DNA from: G963663615 sp963663615 | GTDB taxonomy: Bacteria; Bacteroidota; Ignavibacteria; Ignavibacteriales; Melioribacteraceae | Length of the DNA: 64,000 nucleotides | Direction: 5' to 3' | NCBI GenBank assembly: GCA_963663615.1 | Contig: OY760517.1 | Location: 2,542,001-2,606,000, forward strand | Part shown: in pieces, positions 25,275 to 34,641 of the stretch | Position numbering within the stretch: position 1 is the first letter of the stretch | Layout of the letters: each line of letters opens with the position of its first letter | The notes under the pieces: generated by a model | What the model saw: only the letters and a program-made list of their open reading frames with translations | Database searches by the model: none | Told to the model about the DNA's origin: nothing | Made by a program: the position numbers and the translations under genes

Positions 25275-26236
25275 AAAAAGTGGTGCTAATAATATTAATG
25301 ATTCTGGTAGTTGCTTGCGATGATGATTTTAGTCCCAAAGCAGATTTTGAAGAAGAATATACTGTCTATTCGGTTATCAAAGGCAAGGATAGCACACAAA
25401 CCGTTTTTGTACAACGCACCTATAATTTTGGTGGGTACAATCCTTTGGATTATGATGAAAATACATTTATTGAGGGTGCCGAAGTATATATTATCTATGA
25501 TGATTCAACCTACCGGTTTCATGAAACTGTTATCGATTCGGTTGACAACAAAAGACTTGCAATACCATTTATAGCCTACGAATCCAATGAGCTATATCCG
25601 GAAATGAACCAGCTTATGGAGTTGATTGTAAACCTTCCAAACGGTAAAACTATAACTGCCGAAACAAGAACACCTAAATTTAACTATCTGCATTTTAACC
25701 AAACAATTGAACCTTTTATTCCCGCACCTGATGAAGTTATTGATATAAAGTGGGATTTGGTTGATGGTGATGACGAAAACCAGATATACCTCCCCGAGCT
25801 TAAAATAAGCTACTATCTAACTGAAGACGATGGCACAAATACATTAAAGGAAAAAGCTGTTCCCCTAAACTACTACTACCGTGATAACGGTGAACGAATT
25901 GCCAACTTTCCATTACCGATAAATGAAGGTGCCATGCAATATTTGCAGGAATCGTTCGATACTACAATGGTACTTATTGGTGAGGGAATTGAAGACAAAA
26001 CGAGAATTATAATCAGGGATGCCGAACTTCAATTAATTTTGCTTGATTATAATCTTGTACCCTATTATATGAGTATAGAAACCTTTTTAGGTGGTTATAC
26101 AATTTTGTTAGATCAGAATGATTACTCGAACATCAATGGAGGACGTGGTGTATTTGCTTCTTTTTTCATCGATAAAAGCCACTCCATAAGGATTGACCGT
26201 CAATACGCAGCACGTTTTGGCTATAAAGTTTTATAA
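25271..26236 (+). CDS. DUF4249 lipoprotein, partner of the TonB receptor
   Basis: 321 residues with lipobox LVVAC (C15) followed by acidic DDD, a common surface-export signal for lipoproteins in Bacteroidota. The body is beta-rich: AEVYIIYDDSTYRF near 80 and FIPAPDEVIDIKWD near 155 resemble DUF4249, whose members are nearly always encoded beside a TonB-dependent receptor. It overlaps the receptor gene by four bases. By analogy with SusD-like partners it may cap the receptor or bind its ligand outside the cell, but no DUF4249 function is established as far as I know. Confidence 0.82.
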   Translation: MKKVVLIILMILVVACDDDFSPKADFEEEYTVYSVIKGKDSTQTVFVQRTYNFGGYNPLDYDENTFIEGAEVYIIYDDSTYRFHETVIDSVDNKRLAIPFIAYESNELYPEMNQLMELIVNLPNGKTITAETRTPKFNYLHFNQTIEPFIPAPDEVIDIKWDLVDGDDENQIYLPELKISYYLTEDDGTNTLKEKAVPLNYYYRDNGERIANFPLPINEGAMQYLQESFDTTMVLIGEGIEDKTRIIIRDAELQLILLDYNLVPYYMSIETFLGGYTILLDQNDYSNINGGRGVFASFFIDKSHSIRIDRQYAARFGYKVL

Positions 26237-26240
26237 AAAA

Positions 26241-26261
26241 CGGGCAAAAAATATTCGCCCG
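26241..26261 (-). terminator. Terminator after the HAD phosphatase gene
   Basis: CGGGC pairs with GCCCG around an AT-rich loop; the minus strand runs on into TTTTTT. It lies between two convergent genes and may serve both. Confidence 0.7.
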
Positions 26262-26269
26262 CCAATTAG

Positions 26270-26914
26270 TTAAATTGTTTTCAAAAACTCTTTCAACTCA
26301 CTAACCGAATTAAACTTGTAATCAGGCTTCATTTCATGTATCTTACTAACAGCATAACTATCCCAAAGAAGAGAAGCAACTTTGCATCCTGCTCCCCTGC
26401 TTGCAATAATATCAGCCGGTGCATCACCAATCATAAGCACTTCTTCCGGTTTAAGATTATACTTTTTGGTATATTTCAAAATACCGTCCGGTGCAGGTTT
26501 ATGGTTAACAACATCATCACCAGTTACAATCAGTTCAAAATATTTTTCAAAATCGAGCTTGGCAAGCGTAATATCGGTAGTTCTTCTACCCTTGCCTGTA
26601 AATATCCCTGGATTTTTACCCTTTTCCTTAACCAATTGTATGCACTCTTCCATACCTTCAAAAGCCTTAACTTTTGCTTCATGGTTTTCAAAATAAAACT
26701 CCATGTAATCCTTAATAGCTGAATCAGCCTTATCCTTCATCCATTCATAAATAACGCCCTCTTCAGTTGGACCAAACAGTTCTATAATTTCCGCTTCGGT
26801 ATATCTTTTACCATGATATATTTCCGCAATATGATTAAATGAGTCAAAAATAAGCTCATTAGTTGAGGTGAGTGTACCATCAAGATCGAAAATCACCCCT
26901 TTAATTTGTGTCAT
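26270..26914 (-). CDS. HAD-superfamily phosphatase (phosphoglycolate phosphatase-like)
   Basis: 214 residues. Motif I is FDLDGTLTS (nucleophile Asp), motif II IFTGKGRRT, the motif III lysine lies in NHKPAPDG and motif IV is MIGDAPADI. A helical cap at ~15-80 places it with class I HADs such as phosphoglycolate phosphatase and beta-phosphoglucomutase. The substrate is not determined by sequence. It is encoded 9 bases after the phosphoesterase gene on the same strand, so the two are likely co-transcribed. Confidence 0.88.
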   Translation of the reverse strand: MTQIKGVIFDLDGTLTSTNELIFDSFNHIAEIYHGKRYTEAEIIELFGPTEEGVIYEWMKDKADSAIKDYMEFYFENHEAKVKAFEGMEECIQLVKEKGKNPGIFTGKGRRTTDITLAKLDFEKYFELIVTGDDVVNHKPAPDGILKYTKKYNLKPEEVLMIGDAPADIIASRGAGCKVASLLWDSYAVSKIHEMKPDYKFNSVSELKEFLKTI

Positions 26915-26923
26915 AAATTACCT

Positions 26924-28759
26924 TTATATTTTATACATTACAATTTTTCCATCCATATTAACTGCAACAAAAATGTTATCCCTGAAATGTTTTACAGAAT
27001 GAACTCGTGCAGCACCCATCTGCATAGCCTTTTTGGGTTTTAGTCTGTCTTTATCCATATAAAAAACCATACCGTTTTTACACCCGAACATTACCTTCCC
27101 GTCCGCTTCAATTACTCTAACAGGCAGTGTATCCAAACCATAATCAAGGTTCATATTTTTAACAGGGCTACCAGTTCGTGCTGATACTACATGAAATTTA
27201 TCCTTGTAGTTCTTTACATATATTCTGTTACCTTTTTTATTAACACCTATTGATTCCCACGCATGGTAGTCATTTCTTCGCCAAACTTCTTTTCCCAAGT
27301 TCAAATCGAGTGCATATACTTCCTTGTGTGGAGTTGTAAAAAATACATACTCACCATTAGTTACAGGCTTGCAGGCAGCAGGCGAATAATAGAATATGCC
27401 CTTATCTTTCCACTCCCAAACAAGTAATCCGGTTTTAGCATCAACGCAATAAAAACTGCCATCCCATGAGCCATAATAAAGGCGATCTTTATAGTAAAGT
27501 GGTTCGGTTTCAATCATACCATTAGCGTTTTCGTTAACCCAATATTTTTCCAGATTTTCAAGATCATAACAATAAAGTTTACCACAAGCCGTACCGAACA
27601 CTACTGATGATTTATCATCTGTCTGTTTAGCAATAAGCAGCTGATTATTTCCCTTGTACTCTAAGGTAATTAACTGCGAGGTAATCGGTTCATCAAAGCC
27701 AATTGATACAATTTGTTCACCGTTATCAGCATTAACCAAAATAAGATCACCCTGCACGGTTGCAACCACAAGCTTACCGTTTATGTATGAAGGTTTGCTC
27801 ATTATATTCCCGAAAGCATTATATTCCCACTGAACAGCACCTGTTGAGTCGAAACAATATACTATACCATCCATATCAGCAACAAAAATTCTGTTGTTTG
27901 CAATTTCAGGTTCGGCAGAAACAGTAAAGCCAAGATCATACTGCCACATTACCGAAGCATCGTAAGCAATAAATCCAGTAGTATCCTTTTCAGGAAACAC
28001 AGTTGAATCAGGTTTTTCAAGACTACCCCAAAGATTAGGAATGGAATCCCTTTCAACTTCAAAGAATTTTAAGGTATCGGGATATGATTCAACAAGCGTA
28101 AACCCGAAACTTGTTTTACCCTTTGCGAGTGTTGATCTCCCCATTACACCCGGAATACCGTTAAAATCGTAAAAACGGTTTGCATGACCGTGTCCTGTAA
28201 ATACGCACTTAACATTATAATCGTTTAGAATATTTGTTACCTTGTACCAGTTATCAACACCTTCATCAAGTGGATGGTGCTGAAAATAGTACACCTCTTC
28301 CGGTGAGTCTTCCAGAACATCCTTAAGCCATTTCAAATCCTCGGGAGCAACATGACCACCACCGCCTCGCCATGGAATTCCTGAATTTAATCCTACAAAC
28401 CGTGCACCCTTGTAATCAAACTCAAACTTGTTATCTTCCCATAAGTCAATAAATTTTGTTAAGCCGCTTTCGCTCCATTTTGTATCATGGTTACCGGGAA
28501 TAATATAATATGGTTTTTCAAGTTTCGATAAAATTTTGGCAGCAGTTTCCAGTTCGCTGTTTCTACCCTTTTCGGCAATGTCACCGGTTGCAATGGTAAA
28601 AGCAACATCATCCATTGAGTTGATAACTGTAACCACCGAATCGAGTAATGAGTCGGCTCCGGTGTAGCCAATATGGATATCTGTAATCCACGCCCATTTA
28701 TAATCTTGTGCAAAAATTGAAATTGATAAGCAGAGAAAAAGTAATACTTTTTTGAACAT
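26924..28759 (-). CDS. Exported metallophosphoesterase fused to a PQQ-like beta-propeller
   Basis: 611 residues from the ATG at 28759, with GGTGA five bases upstream; an upstream TTG is less likely. A signal peptide (KVLLFLCLSISIFAQ) is followed by a calcineurin-like domain to ~250 with WITDIHIG, TGDIAEKG, PGNHDTKW, QHHPLDEG and TGHGHANR, all the metal ligands expected. From ~280 to the end there are repeated blades of PQQ/WD40-like form (NRIFVADMDGIVYCFDSTG, GKLYCYDLENLEKYW, RLYYGSWDGSFYCVDAKTG). It should act in the periplasm or on the surface. The propeller may bind a partner or polymer substrate. The substrate is unknown. Confidence 0.88.
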   Translation of the reverse strand: MFKKVLLFLCLSISIFAQDYKWAWITDIHIGYTGADSLLDSVVTVINSMDDVAFTIATGDIAEKGRNSELETAAKILSKLEKPYYIIPGNHDTKWSESGLTKFIDLWEDNKFEFDYKGARFVGLNSGIPWRGGGGHVAPEDLKWLKDVLEDSPEEVYYFQHHPLDEGVDNWYKVTNILNDYNVKCVFTGHGHANRFYDFNGIPGVMGRSTLAKGKTSFGFTLVESYPDTLKFFEVERDSIPNLWGSLEKPDSTVFPEKDTTGFIAYDASVMWQYDLGFTVSAEPEIANNRIFVADMDGIVYCFDSTGAVQWEYNAFGNIMSKPSYINGKLVVATVQGDLILVNADNGEQIVSIGFDEPITSQLITLEYKGNNQLLIAKQTDDKSSVVFGTACGKLYCYDLENLEKYWVNENANGMIETEPLYYKDRLYYGSWDGSFYCVDAKTGLLVWEWKDKGIFYYSPAACKPVTNGEYVFFTTPHKEVYALDLNLGKEVWRRNDYHAWESIGVNKKGNRIYVKNYKDKFHVVSARTGSPVKNMNLDYGLDTLPVRVIEADGKVMFGCKNGMVFYMDKDRLKPKKAMQMGAARVHSVKHFRDNIFVAVNMDGKIVMYKI

Positions 28760-28928
28760 TTTAGTCACCGGGATGTTATACAAATAATTAGAGATATGAA
28801 AGCTATTAAAATTTTTACAAAATCTGAACTACATCCGATTATGATTGCATAATTAATTGGTACTAATTCCTCAATTGAAATTGGAGAAACCAATATTTAT
28901 ATTACGTGATTAAATTTTTTAGAGGTTT

Positions 28929-30722
28929 ATGAAAAATATCAGGAATTTTTGCATCATCGCGCATATTGACCATGGCAAGTCAACTATCGCAGATTGTTTA
29001 CTCGAGACTACGCAGACTGTGAGTGAAAGAGAAGCTAAGCAACAGCTTCTTGATGATATGGATCTTGAAAGAGAACGTGGTATTACTATAAAATCCCACG
29101 CTATTCAAATGAAATATAAAGCCCTCGATAAAAAGGAATATACGCTTAACCTTATCGATACTCCGGGGCATGTTGATTTTACATACGAAGTTTCCAGGTC
29201 GCTTGCTGCCTGCGAGGGTGCTATACTTATTGTTGATGCGGCACAGGGTGTTGAAGCACAAACTATTAGTAACCTTTATCTTGCTATTGAAGCCGGACTT
29301 GAAATAATTCCCGTGCTTAATAAAATTGATTTGCCCGGTGCAATTGTTGATACTGTAAAATCACAGGTAATTGATTTACTTGGTTGCGATGAATCAGAAA
29401 TTTTGCTTGCCAGTGCAAAAACCAGAATTGGTATTGAGGAAATTCTTGAAGCTGTGGTTGAAAGAATTCCTGAACCGGTGGGTGATCCCGAAGCTCCTCT
29501 TCAGGCTCTTATTTTCGATTCTGTATTCGATCCCTATCGTGGTGCAATTGCCTATGTTCGAATTGTTAACGGTATTATTAAAGAAAAAGATAACCTCAAA
29601 TTCTTTGCACATGATAAACAATACCTTGCTGAAGAGATTGGTACGCTTGGTTTAAAAAAGAATAAAACAAAAGAGCTGGCAGCAGGTAATGTTGGTTACC
29701 TAATTTCTGGTATTAAGGATGTTCATGATACAAAAGTTGGTGATACCGTTACAACAGTTAAAAACAGTGCTGATAAACGCTTGCCTGGTTATCAGGATAT
29801 TAAACCTATGGTTTATAGTGGGCTGTTTCCTACCGATTCTGATGAGTACGAAGATTTAAGAGATGCTTTGGATAAGCTTGCCCTTAACGATTCCGCACTT
29901 GTTTATACTCCCGAAACTTCGGCTGCTCTTGGTTTTGGGTTCCGTTGTGGTTTCCTTGGTATGCTCCATATGGAAATTGTGCAGGAACGTCTGGAACGCG
30001 AATTTGATCAATCAATCGTTACAACACTTCCAAACGTTGAATATATTCTTTTCAAAAAGAATGGCGACAAACTGACAATTGATAACCCTGCGGAAATGCC
30101 AAATGCAGGAGAAATTGATAATATTCAGGAACCTTATGTAAAAGCTCAGGTAGTTTGCCCAAGCGAATATGTTGGTTCAATAATGAAACTTGCAATGGAT
30201 AAAAGGGGTATTTATAAAAATACAGACTATATTGACCCTACCAGAGCAGATGTTCAGTTTGAATTTCCACTTGCCGAAATAATTTTTGACTTCTACGATA
30301 AACTAAAATCGATATCCAGAGGATATGCCTCACTCGATTACGAATACATTGGTTACCAGAAAAGTAATCTTGTTAAACTCGATATTATGCTAAACGGGGA
30401 TCCGGTTGATGCACTTTCCGTAATTGTGCACGAATCCAAAGCATATGAGTACGGAAGAAAGGTATGTTCAAAACTGAAAGAACTTATACCACGTCAAATG
30501 TATGAGGTAGCAATACAGGCTGCAATTGGCACAAGGGTTATCTCAAGAACAAACGTTAAAGCCCTAAGGAAAAACGTAACCGCAAAATGTTACGGTGGTG
30601 ATATTACTCGTAAAAGAAAACTTCTTGAAAAGCAGAAAGAAGGTAAAAAACGAATGAAACAGGTTGGAAATATCGAAATACCACAGGAAGCTTTCCTTGC
30701 GGTACTACAACTTGATGAATAA
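28929..30722 (+). CDS. lepA: Elongation factor 4 (LepA)
   Basis: 597 residues, typical length. The GTPase domain has AHIDHGKSTIAD (P-loop), DTPGHVDFTYEVSRSL and NKIDLPGA; the C-terminal domain has LPRQMYEVAIQAAIG-type motif (here IPRQMYEVAIQAAIG) and CYGGDITRKRKLLEKQKEGK, split here into its CYGGDITRKRK and LLEKQKEGKKR parts, unique to LepA. It back-translocates or remodels stalled ribosomes. AGAGG lies a few bases before the ATG. lepB follows after 57 bases on the same strand, the classic lepA-lepB order. Confidence 0.98.
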   Translation: MKNIRNFCIIAHIDHGKSTIADCLLETTQTVSEREAKQQLLDDMDLERERGITIKSHAIQMKYKALDKKEYTLNLIDTPGHVDFTYEVSRSLAACEGAILIVDAAQGVEAQTISNLYLAIEAGLEIIPVLNKIDLPGAIVDTVKSQVIDLLGCDESEILLASAKTRIGIEEILEAVVERIPEPVGDPEAPLQALIFDSVFDPYRGAIAYVRIVNGIIKEKDNLKFFAHDKQYLAEEIGTLGLKKNKTKELAAGNVGYLISGIKDVHDTKVGDTVTTVKNSADKRLPGYQDIKPMVYSGLFPTDSDEYEDLRDALDKLALNDSALVYTPETSAALGFGFRCGFLGMLHMEIVQERLEREFDQSIVTTLPNVEYILFKKNGDKLTIDNPAEMPNAGEIDNIQEPYVKAQVVCPSEYVGSIMKLAMDKRGIYKNTDYIDPTRADVQFEFPLAEIIFDFYDKLKSISRGYASLDYEYIGYQKSNLVKLDIMLNGDPVDALSVIVHESKAYEYGRKVCSKLKELIPRQMYEVAIQAAIGTRVISRTNVKALRKNVTAKCYGGDITRKRKLLEKQKEGKKRMKQVGNIEIPQEAFLAVLQLDE

Positions 30723-30779
30723 ACAGAACAAAATTTTATTCGTGTTGTACAAAGTTTATTACAAATTACAGGAAATACA

Positions 30780-31691
30780 TTGAGAAAAAGAGCAAAGAAG
30801 CAAAATTCAATGGAAGAGGAACTGTTGGAGCAAGGTAAAAAGTTTTTGATTTTTATGAAAAATCTGTTTTTTGCCTTTCTTGCAGCCATGCTGATTAAAA
30901 TATTCTTTATTGAAACTTCCAGGGTTCCAACAGGTTCAATGGAGAAGACCATACTTGTTGGCGATTTTCTTTTTGTAAACAAGTTTATTTATGGTATTCA
31001 GACCCCAAGAAGCATACCGTTTACAAACATAAGATTACCTTATGTTTCATTACCACCATTTTATGAACCGGAAAGAGAAGAAATTGTGGTTTTTGAATAC
31101 CCTGGTGCAAAAGATGAGCTTCTGCCCGACCTTGTTCAAAACTATGTAAAACGATGTATAGCCGTACCAGGTGATACTGTTAAAATTGTTGACAAGGTAA
31201 TTTATGTAAATGGCAAAGAATATTACCGACCAAAATATGTTCAATACAATAATGCCCTGCCTGCCTTGCCCGGTGAACCGAATCCTTTAATTTTCCCAAA
31301 AGGGGCAAGCTGGAACGAAGACAATTTTGGTCCGCTTTATATACCGCAACGTGGTGATACAGTGTGGCTTGATAAAAGCAACATTCATCAGTGGCGTACA
31401 ATTATTGATCGTGAATTTGGAGAACGGGTAGTTTCGGTTAGAGGAAATACAATAAGGATTAATGAAGAAATTACTGATCATTATGTTCTGAAGGATGATT
31501 ATTATTTTATGATGGGTGATAATAGAGATAATAGTCTGGATAGTCGTTACTGGGGTTTTGTGCCACGCAGCAATATCCTTGGTAAAGCTCTTATGATTTA
31601 CTGGTCCTGGGATCCGTCTATTCCATGGTCACAATTAGTAAAGTTAGTTAGTAGCACCCGATTCGATAGAATTGCAAAGCTGGTATATTAA
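30780..31691 (+). CDS. lepB: Signal peptidase I, probable TTG start
   Basis: 303 residues from a TTG at 30780, chosen because AGGA lies six bases upstream; the first ATG (30810) has a poor ribosome site and would only remove ten basic residues. One membrane anchor covers ~25-45. The catalytic Ser53 is in SRVPTGSMEKT and Lys124 in NYVKRCIAVPGD; GDNRDNSLDSRYWG is the box E motif. A loop of about 70 residues between the catalytic residues and box E enlarges the periplasmic domain, as in Bacteroidota relatives. It removes signal peptides from Sec-exported proteins, including the T9SS cargo in this window. Confidence 0.95.
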   Translation: MRKRAKKQNSMEEELLEQGKKFLIFMKNLFFAFLAAMLIKIFFIETSRVPTGSMEKTILVGDFLFVNKFIYGIQTPRSIPFTNIRLPYVSLPPFYEPEREEIVVFEYPGAKDELLPDLVQNYVKRCIAVPGDTVKIVDKVIYVNGKEYYRPKYVQYNNALPALPGEPNPLIFPKGASWNEDNFGPLYIPQRGDTVWLDKSNIHQWRTIIDREFGERVVSVRGNTIRINEEITDHYVLKDDYYFMMGDNRDNSLDSRYWGFVPRSNILGKALMIYWSWDPSIPWSQLVKLVSSTRFDRIAKLVY

Positions 31692-31728
31692 GTTTTACAT
31701 TTTGATTTTTTGATTTTCTATTTATCTT

Positions 31729-31756
31729 AAGACCGGTAATTCTGCCGGTCTTTTTT
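31729..31756 (+). terminator. Terminator after lepB
   Basis: AAGACCGG pairs perfectly with CCGGTCTT around an 8-base loop and is followed by TTTT. It separates lepA-lepB from the subtilisin-like gene. Confidence 0.9.
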
Positions 31757-31772
31757 ATATTCGGGATTCTTT

Positions 31773-33746
31773 ATGAAACAGATTTTTATTCTTATTACGT
31801 TAACAATTTCCCTCTTCGCACAGGAAAAATACTTTATCAATTTTAGGGATAAGGGATTACATCTTGCCAAAGCTGGTATTTCAATGTCGCAAAAGCTGGA
31901 TATGGTTAAGTCCTATATATCCCCTAAGGCTATTGCCAGACGTGAAAGGGTTATGCCTTACAACGAAATTATTACCGATGAAGATTTGCCCGTAAGCGAA
32001 AACTACATTAACGAGCTTGAAAATTATGGAATAACTATTATTCATAAACTTAACTGGTTTAATGCTGTTTCTGCCTACCTTACTGATGAACAGTTAAACG
32101 AAATTAAAAATCTCGATTTCATTGAATCTGTAAGACCGATAAAAATATTCAAAACTGATAAAACTTTTGAATTTAATGATACCGAAATTTATAAATCGTC
32201 TAATCAAAACAGCATTACTTCGCTTGATTATGGCAGTTCTTACCAGCAATTGCAATTTAGCAACATACCACAATTACACGAACTGGGATTAACCGGTGAA
32301 GGTATAACCATTGGTATGCTCGATTCCGGTTTCGACTGGGCAACTCATCCTGCTATGAGAAATATGGATGTGATTGATGAGTACGACTTTGTTTTTAATG
32401 ATAACTGTACAGCTAATGAAAATGGAGATGATCCTACCCAGGATAACCATGGTACATATACAGTTTCGCTAATTGGCGGATACAGTGAAGGCAACTTGAT
32501 AGGTGCTGCCTACAATGCTTCATTCCTGCTGGCGAAAACTGAAAAGATTGATACCGAAACCCGCACCGAAGAAGATTACTATGCTGCAGCTCTGGAGTGG
32601 ATGGAAAACAGGGGTGTTGATATAACCTCTTCATCAATAGGATACAACCTGTTCGATTCGGATCAGACATCCTATATATACGGAGATATGGATGGTGCAA
32701 CAGCTATTGTAACTCGTGCAGTTGCCAAAGCATTTAACCGCGGAGTAATTACTGTTACATCGGCTGGAAATGAAGGCAACTATGCCTGGAGAAAAATTAC
32801 TGCTCCTGCAGATGAATTTAATGTTATTAGTGTCGGTGCTATGGATACGGATGGTGCTGTTTCCAGCTTTAGTTCAAGAGGACCAACTTATGACGGTAGA
32901 ATTAAACCCGAAATTTGTGCCCTGGGAAGGTCTGTTTATGGTGCTAACAGCGTTGGCTCATATCGTTATACAGCAGGCACATCATCCTCTACCCCGTTAG
33001 TTGCCGGCACAATTGCTCTGGTTAAGGAGTTTTACCCTCACCTGAACAATCGCCAGATTCGTAATCTTGTTCTTGAATCAGGTGATAATGCTTCTTCACC
33101 AAATAACGACATTGGTTGGGGTGCCTTATCTGCCGTAACAATGATTGAATTCCCGAATATCAGCATTGAAAATGATTATTACCAAATAAACAAGTTTTTT
33201 ACCAATGCAGTACAGGATAACGATATTTCAGCAGCATATTCCATTAATGGAGTTGAACAGTCGGAAATTACTATCACCAAAAACGAAAAAGGAGATTATT
33301 GTTGGACTCTCCCTTCCCTATCCGAGTTTGATACTCTGCATTTTCACTACACCTACACCCGCGATAATCTGGAAATGCGTAATCCGGTTAATGGAGAATA
33401 TACCTATTACGGTAACAGCGAATATGTATTCTTAAATACAGTTGATAATAATTACGAAACCAACAGCGGCAAAAACGAATTAATGCAAAATTATCCTAAT
33501 CCGTTTAATACAAGTACAACGATTAGTTTTTTCACGAAAAATAAAGTTAGTACTCAAATATATATTTATAACATACTTGGACAAAAAGTGCGTACCCTGT
33601 TTAATGGAGTTCCTAATGATGGCTACAATACAATTATTTGGAATGGACGCAATGATAATGGCAGAATGGTGGCATCAGGCATATATTTCTATCAAATGAT
33701 TACACCTGACAATTCAACAGCTAAAAAAATGGTACTGGTAAGATAA
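31773..33746 (+). CDS. Secreted subtilisin-like (S8) protease with T9SS sorting domain
   Basis: 657 residues: signal peptide (1-16), a propeptide-like region to ~150, and an S8 peptidase domain with catalytic Asp in GMLDSGFDWATHP, His in DNHGTYTVSLIGG, oxyanion Asn in TSAGNEGNYA and Ser in AGTSSSTPLVAGT. A beta-rich region follows and the last ~80 residues are a T9SS C-terminal sorting domain (NYPNPFNTSTTISF, then GIYFYQM and a final TAKKMVLVR). It should be exported by Sec then T9SS and act on extracellular protein. It starts soon after the lepB terminator and is followed by a small helical protein gene. Confidence 0.93.
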   Translation: MKQIFILITLTISLFAQEKYFINFRDKGLHLAKAGISMSQKLDMVKSYISPKAIARRERVMPYNEIITDEDLPVSENYINELENYGITIIHKLNWFNAVSAYLTDEQLNEIKNLDFIESVRPIKIFKTDKTFEFNDTEIYKSSNQNSITSLDYGSSYQQLQFSNIPQLHELGLTGEGITIGMLDSGFDWATHPAMRNMDVIDEYDFVFNDNCTANENGDDPTQDNHGTYTVSLIGGYSEGNLIGAAYNASFLLAKTEKIDTETRTEEDYYAAALEWMENRGVDITSSSIGYNLFDSDQTSYIYGDMDGATAIVTRAVAKAFNRGVITVTSAGNEGNYAWRKITAPADEFNVISVGAMDTDGAVSSFSSRGPTYDGRIKPEICALGRSVYGANSVGSYRYTAGTSSSTPLVAGTIALVKEFYPHLNNRQIRNLVLESGDNASSPNNDIGWGALSAVTMIEFPNISIENDYYQINKFFTNAVQDNDISAAYSINGVEQSEITITKNEKGDYCWTLPSLSEFDTLHFHYTYTRDNLEMRNPVNGEYTYYGNSEYVFLNTVDNNYETNSGKNELMQNYPNPFNTSTTISFFTKNKVSTQIYIYNILGQKVRTLFNGVPNDGYNTIIWNGRNDNGRMVASGIYFYQMITPDNSTAKKMVLVR

Positions 33747-33772
33747 AAGTAGTAACTGAGAAAAAGGAAATT

Positions 33773-34192
33773 ATGATTAGTATAATTGATATAAAAAACA
33801 ACTTGGGTATTAGTGAAGATAATCCATTCAAGGCAGGAAAAGATTTCGAGAAGCTTTATTCAGTGCTGGAAGAAAGCAGCAATACAATACTCCTTGATGA
33901 TATTTGTTTTGATGCAAAGTTTGCCCATGGTGTAATTAAAATTGTACAAAGAAGAGATGAGTCGCTTACTGAGGATGCAATTTTAAAAATGCAAACCGAA
34001 TATACAGAAGCAGTAAAACGGTTGCATGCAAATTTAGCCAAAATAGTGCAAGAATTACCGGATTTTTTCAGGGATATATTTAATAAAAAATATCTTGAAT
34101 TGAGCCAGGAAGGGATGTCAAATCTCTCCAAACTTATTGAGGATTTTGCCGCAATAAAAATGCTGCTTAACAAAGAGAAGAAAAAAGGCTAA
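33773..34192 (+). CDS. Orphan helical cytoplasmic protein
   Basis: 139 residues, no family recognised. There is no signal peptide or membrane segment. The sequence is mostly predicted helix, with charged heptad-like stretches (DAILKMQTEYTEAVKRLHAN, then LAKIVQELPDFFRDIFNKKY) that could pack as a bundle or coiled coil. AAGGA precedes the ATG. It lies 26 bases after the secreted protease gene on the same strand and its 3' end forms part of the terminator of the facing Rrf2 gene. A functional link to the protease is possible but unsupported. Confidence 0.7.
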   Translation: MISIIDIKNNLGISEDNPFKAGKDFEKLYSVLEESSNTILLDDICFDAKFAHGVIKIVQRRDESLTEDAILKMQTEYTEAVKRLHANLAKIVQELPDFFRDIFNKKYLELSQEGMSNLSKLIEDFAAIKMLLNKEKKKG

Positions 34193-34211
34193 AAGCAGGA
34201 GCTTATAGCCT
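34186..34211 (-). terminator. Terminator of the Rrf2 gene, overlapping both convergent gene ends
   Basis: AGGCTA-AAGC pairs with GCTT-TAGCCT (one A-A mismatch) around AGGA; on the minus strand the hairpin is followed by TTTTTTCTTC. It includes the last codons of the plus-strand gene and the stop codon of the Rrf2 gene. Confidence 0.65.
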
Positions 34212-34641
34212 AATTGGTAGTTCTCTTTAAAGTTTCGGAATATTTCTGTGCAACTTCCTGTACAGATTTACTTGATATAAGATTGTAAATTCTGTCGCGA
34301 AGTTCTGCCCATTCTTCATGGAGCGGACAAGGATTTTCATCTGAACATTCTTTTAATCCCGTAACACATTTAAGGTTAATTACCGGACCTTCAACTCTTT
34401 CAACTATTTCAAGAATTGAGCTTTTCTTTGCAAGTTCGGTAATCTTAAAACCGCCACCGCGTCCCTTGTAAGAATCAACGTAACCATACTTAGCCATTCT
34501 CTGAAGAATTTTGGCAAGGTAGTGTGCAGGAATATCTTCGCTCTTGGCTATCTCAGAAGACATAATTAGTGTGTCTTTCGACTGACGAGCCAGGAACAAT
34601 ATTGCACGAATCGCATATTCACCTGTTTTGGTGTAAATCAT
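34210..34641 (-). CDS. Rrf2-family transcriptional regulator with cysteine triad
   Basis: 143 residues. The N-terminal winged helix reads YTKTGEYAIRAILFLA, IPAHYLAKILQRMAKYG and SYKGRGGGFKI, standard for Rrf2. C92, C99 and C105 (KCVTGLKECSDENPC) match the three-cysteine iron-sulfur cluster site of IscR, NsrR and RsrR-like members, so it probably senses redox state, nitric oxide or cluster status. AAGGGAAA lies before the ATG. It is divergent from the FAD dehydrogenase gene, with a 250-base spacer that may hold the shared operator. A cysteine desulfurase gene is in the window but about 11 kb away. Confidence 0.93.
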   Translation of the reverse strand: MIYTKTGEYAIRAILFLARQSKDTLIMSSEIAKSEDIPAHYLAKILQRMAKYGYVDSYKGRGGGFKITELAKKSSILEIVERVEGPVINLKCVTGLKECSDENPCPLHEEWAELRDRIYNLISSKSVQEVAQKYSETLKRTTN

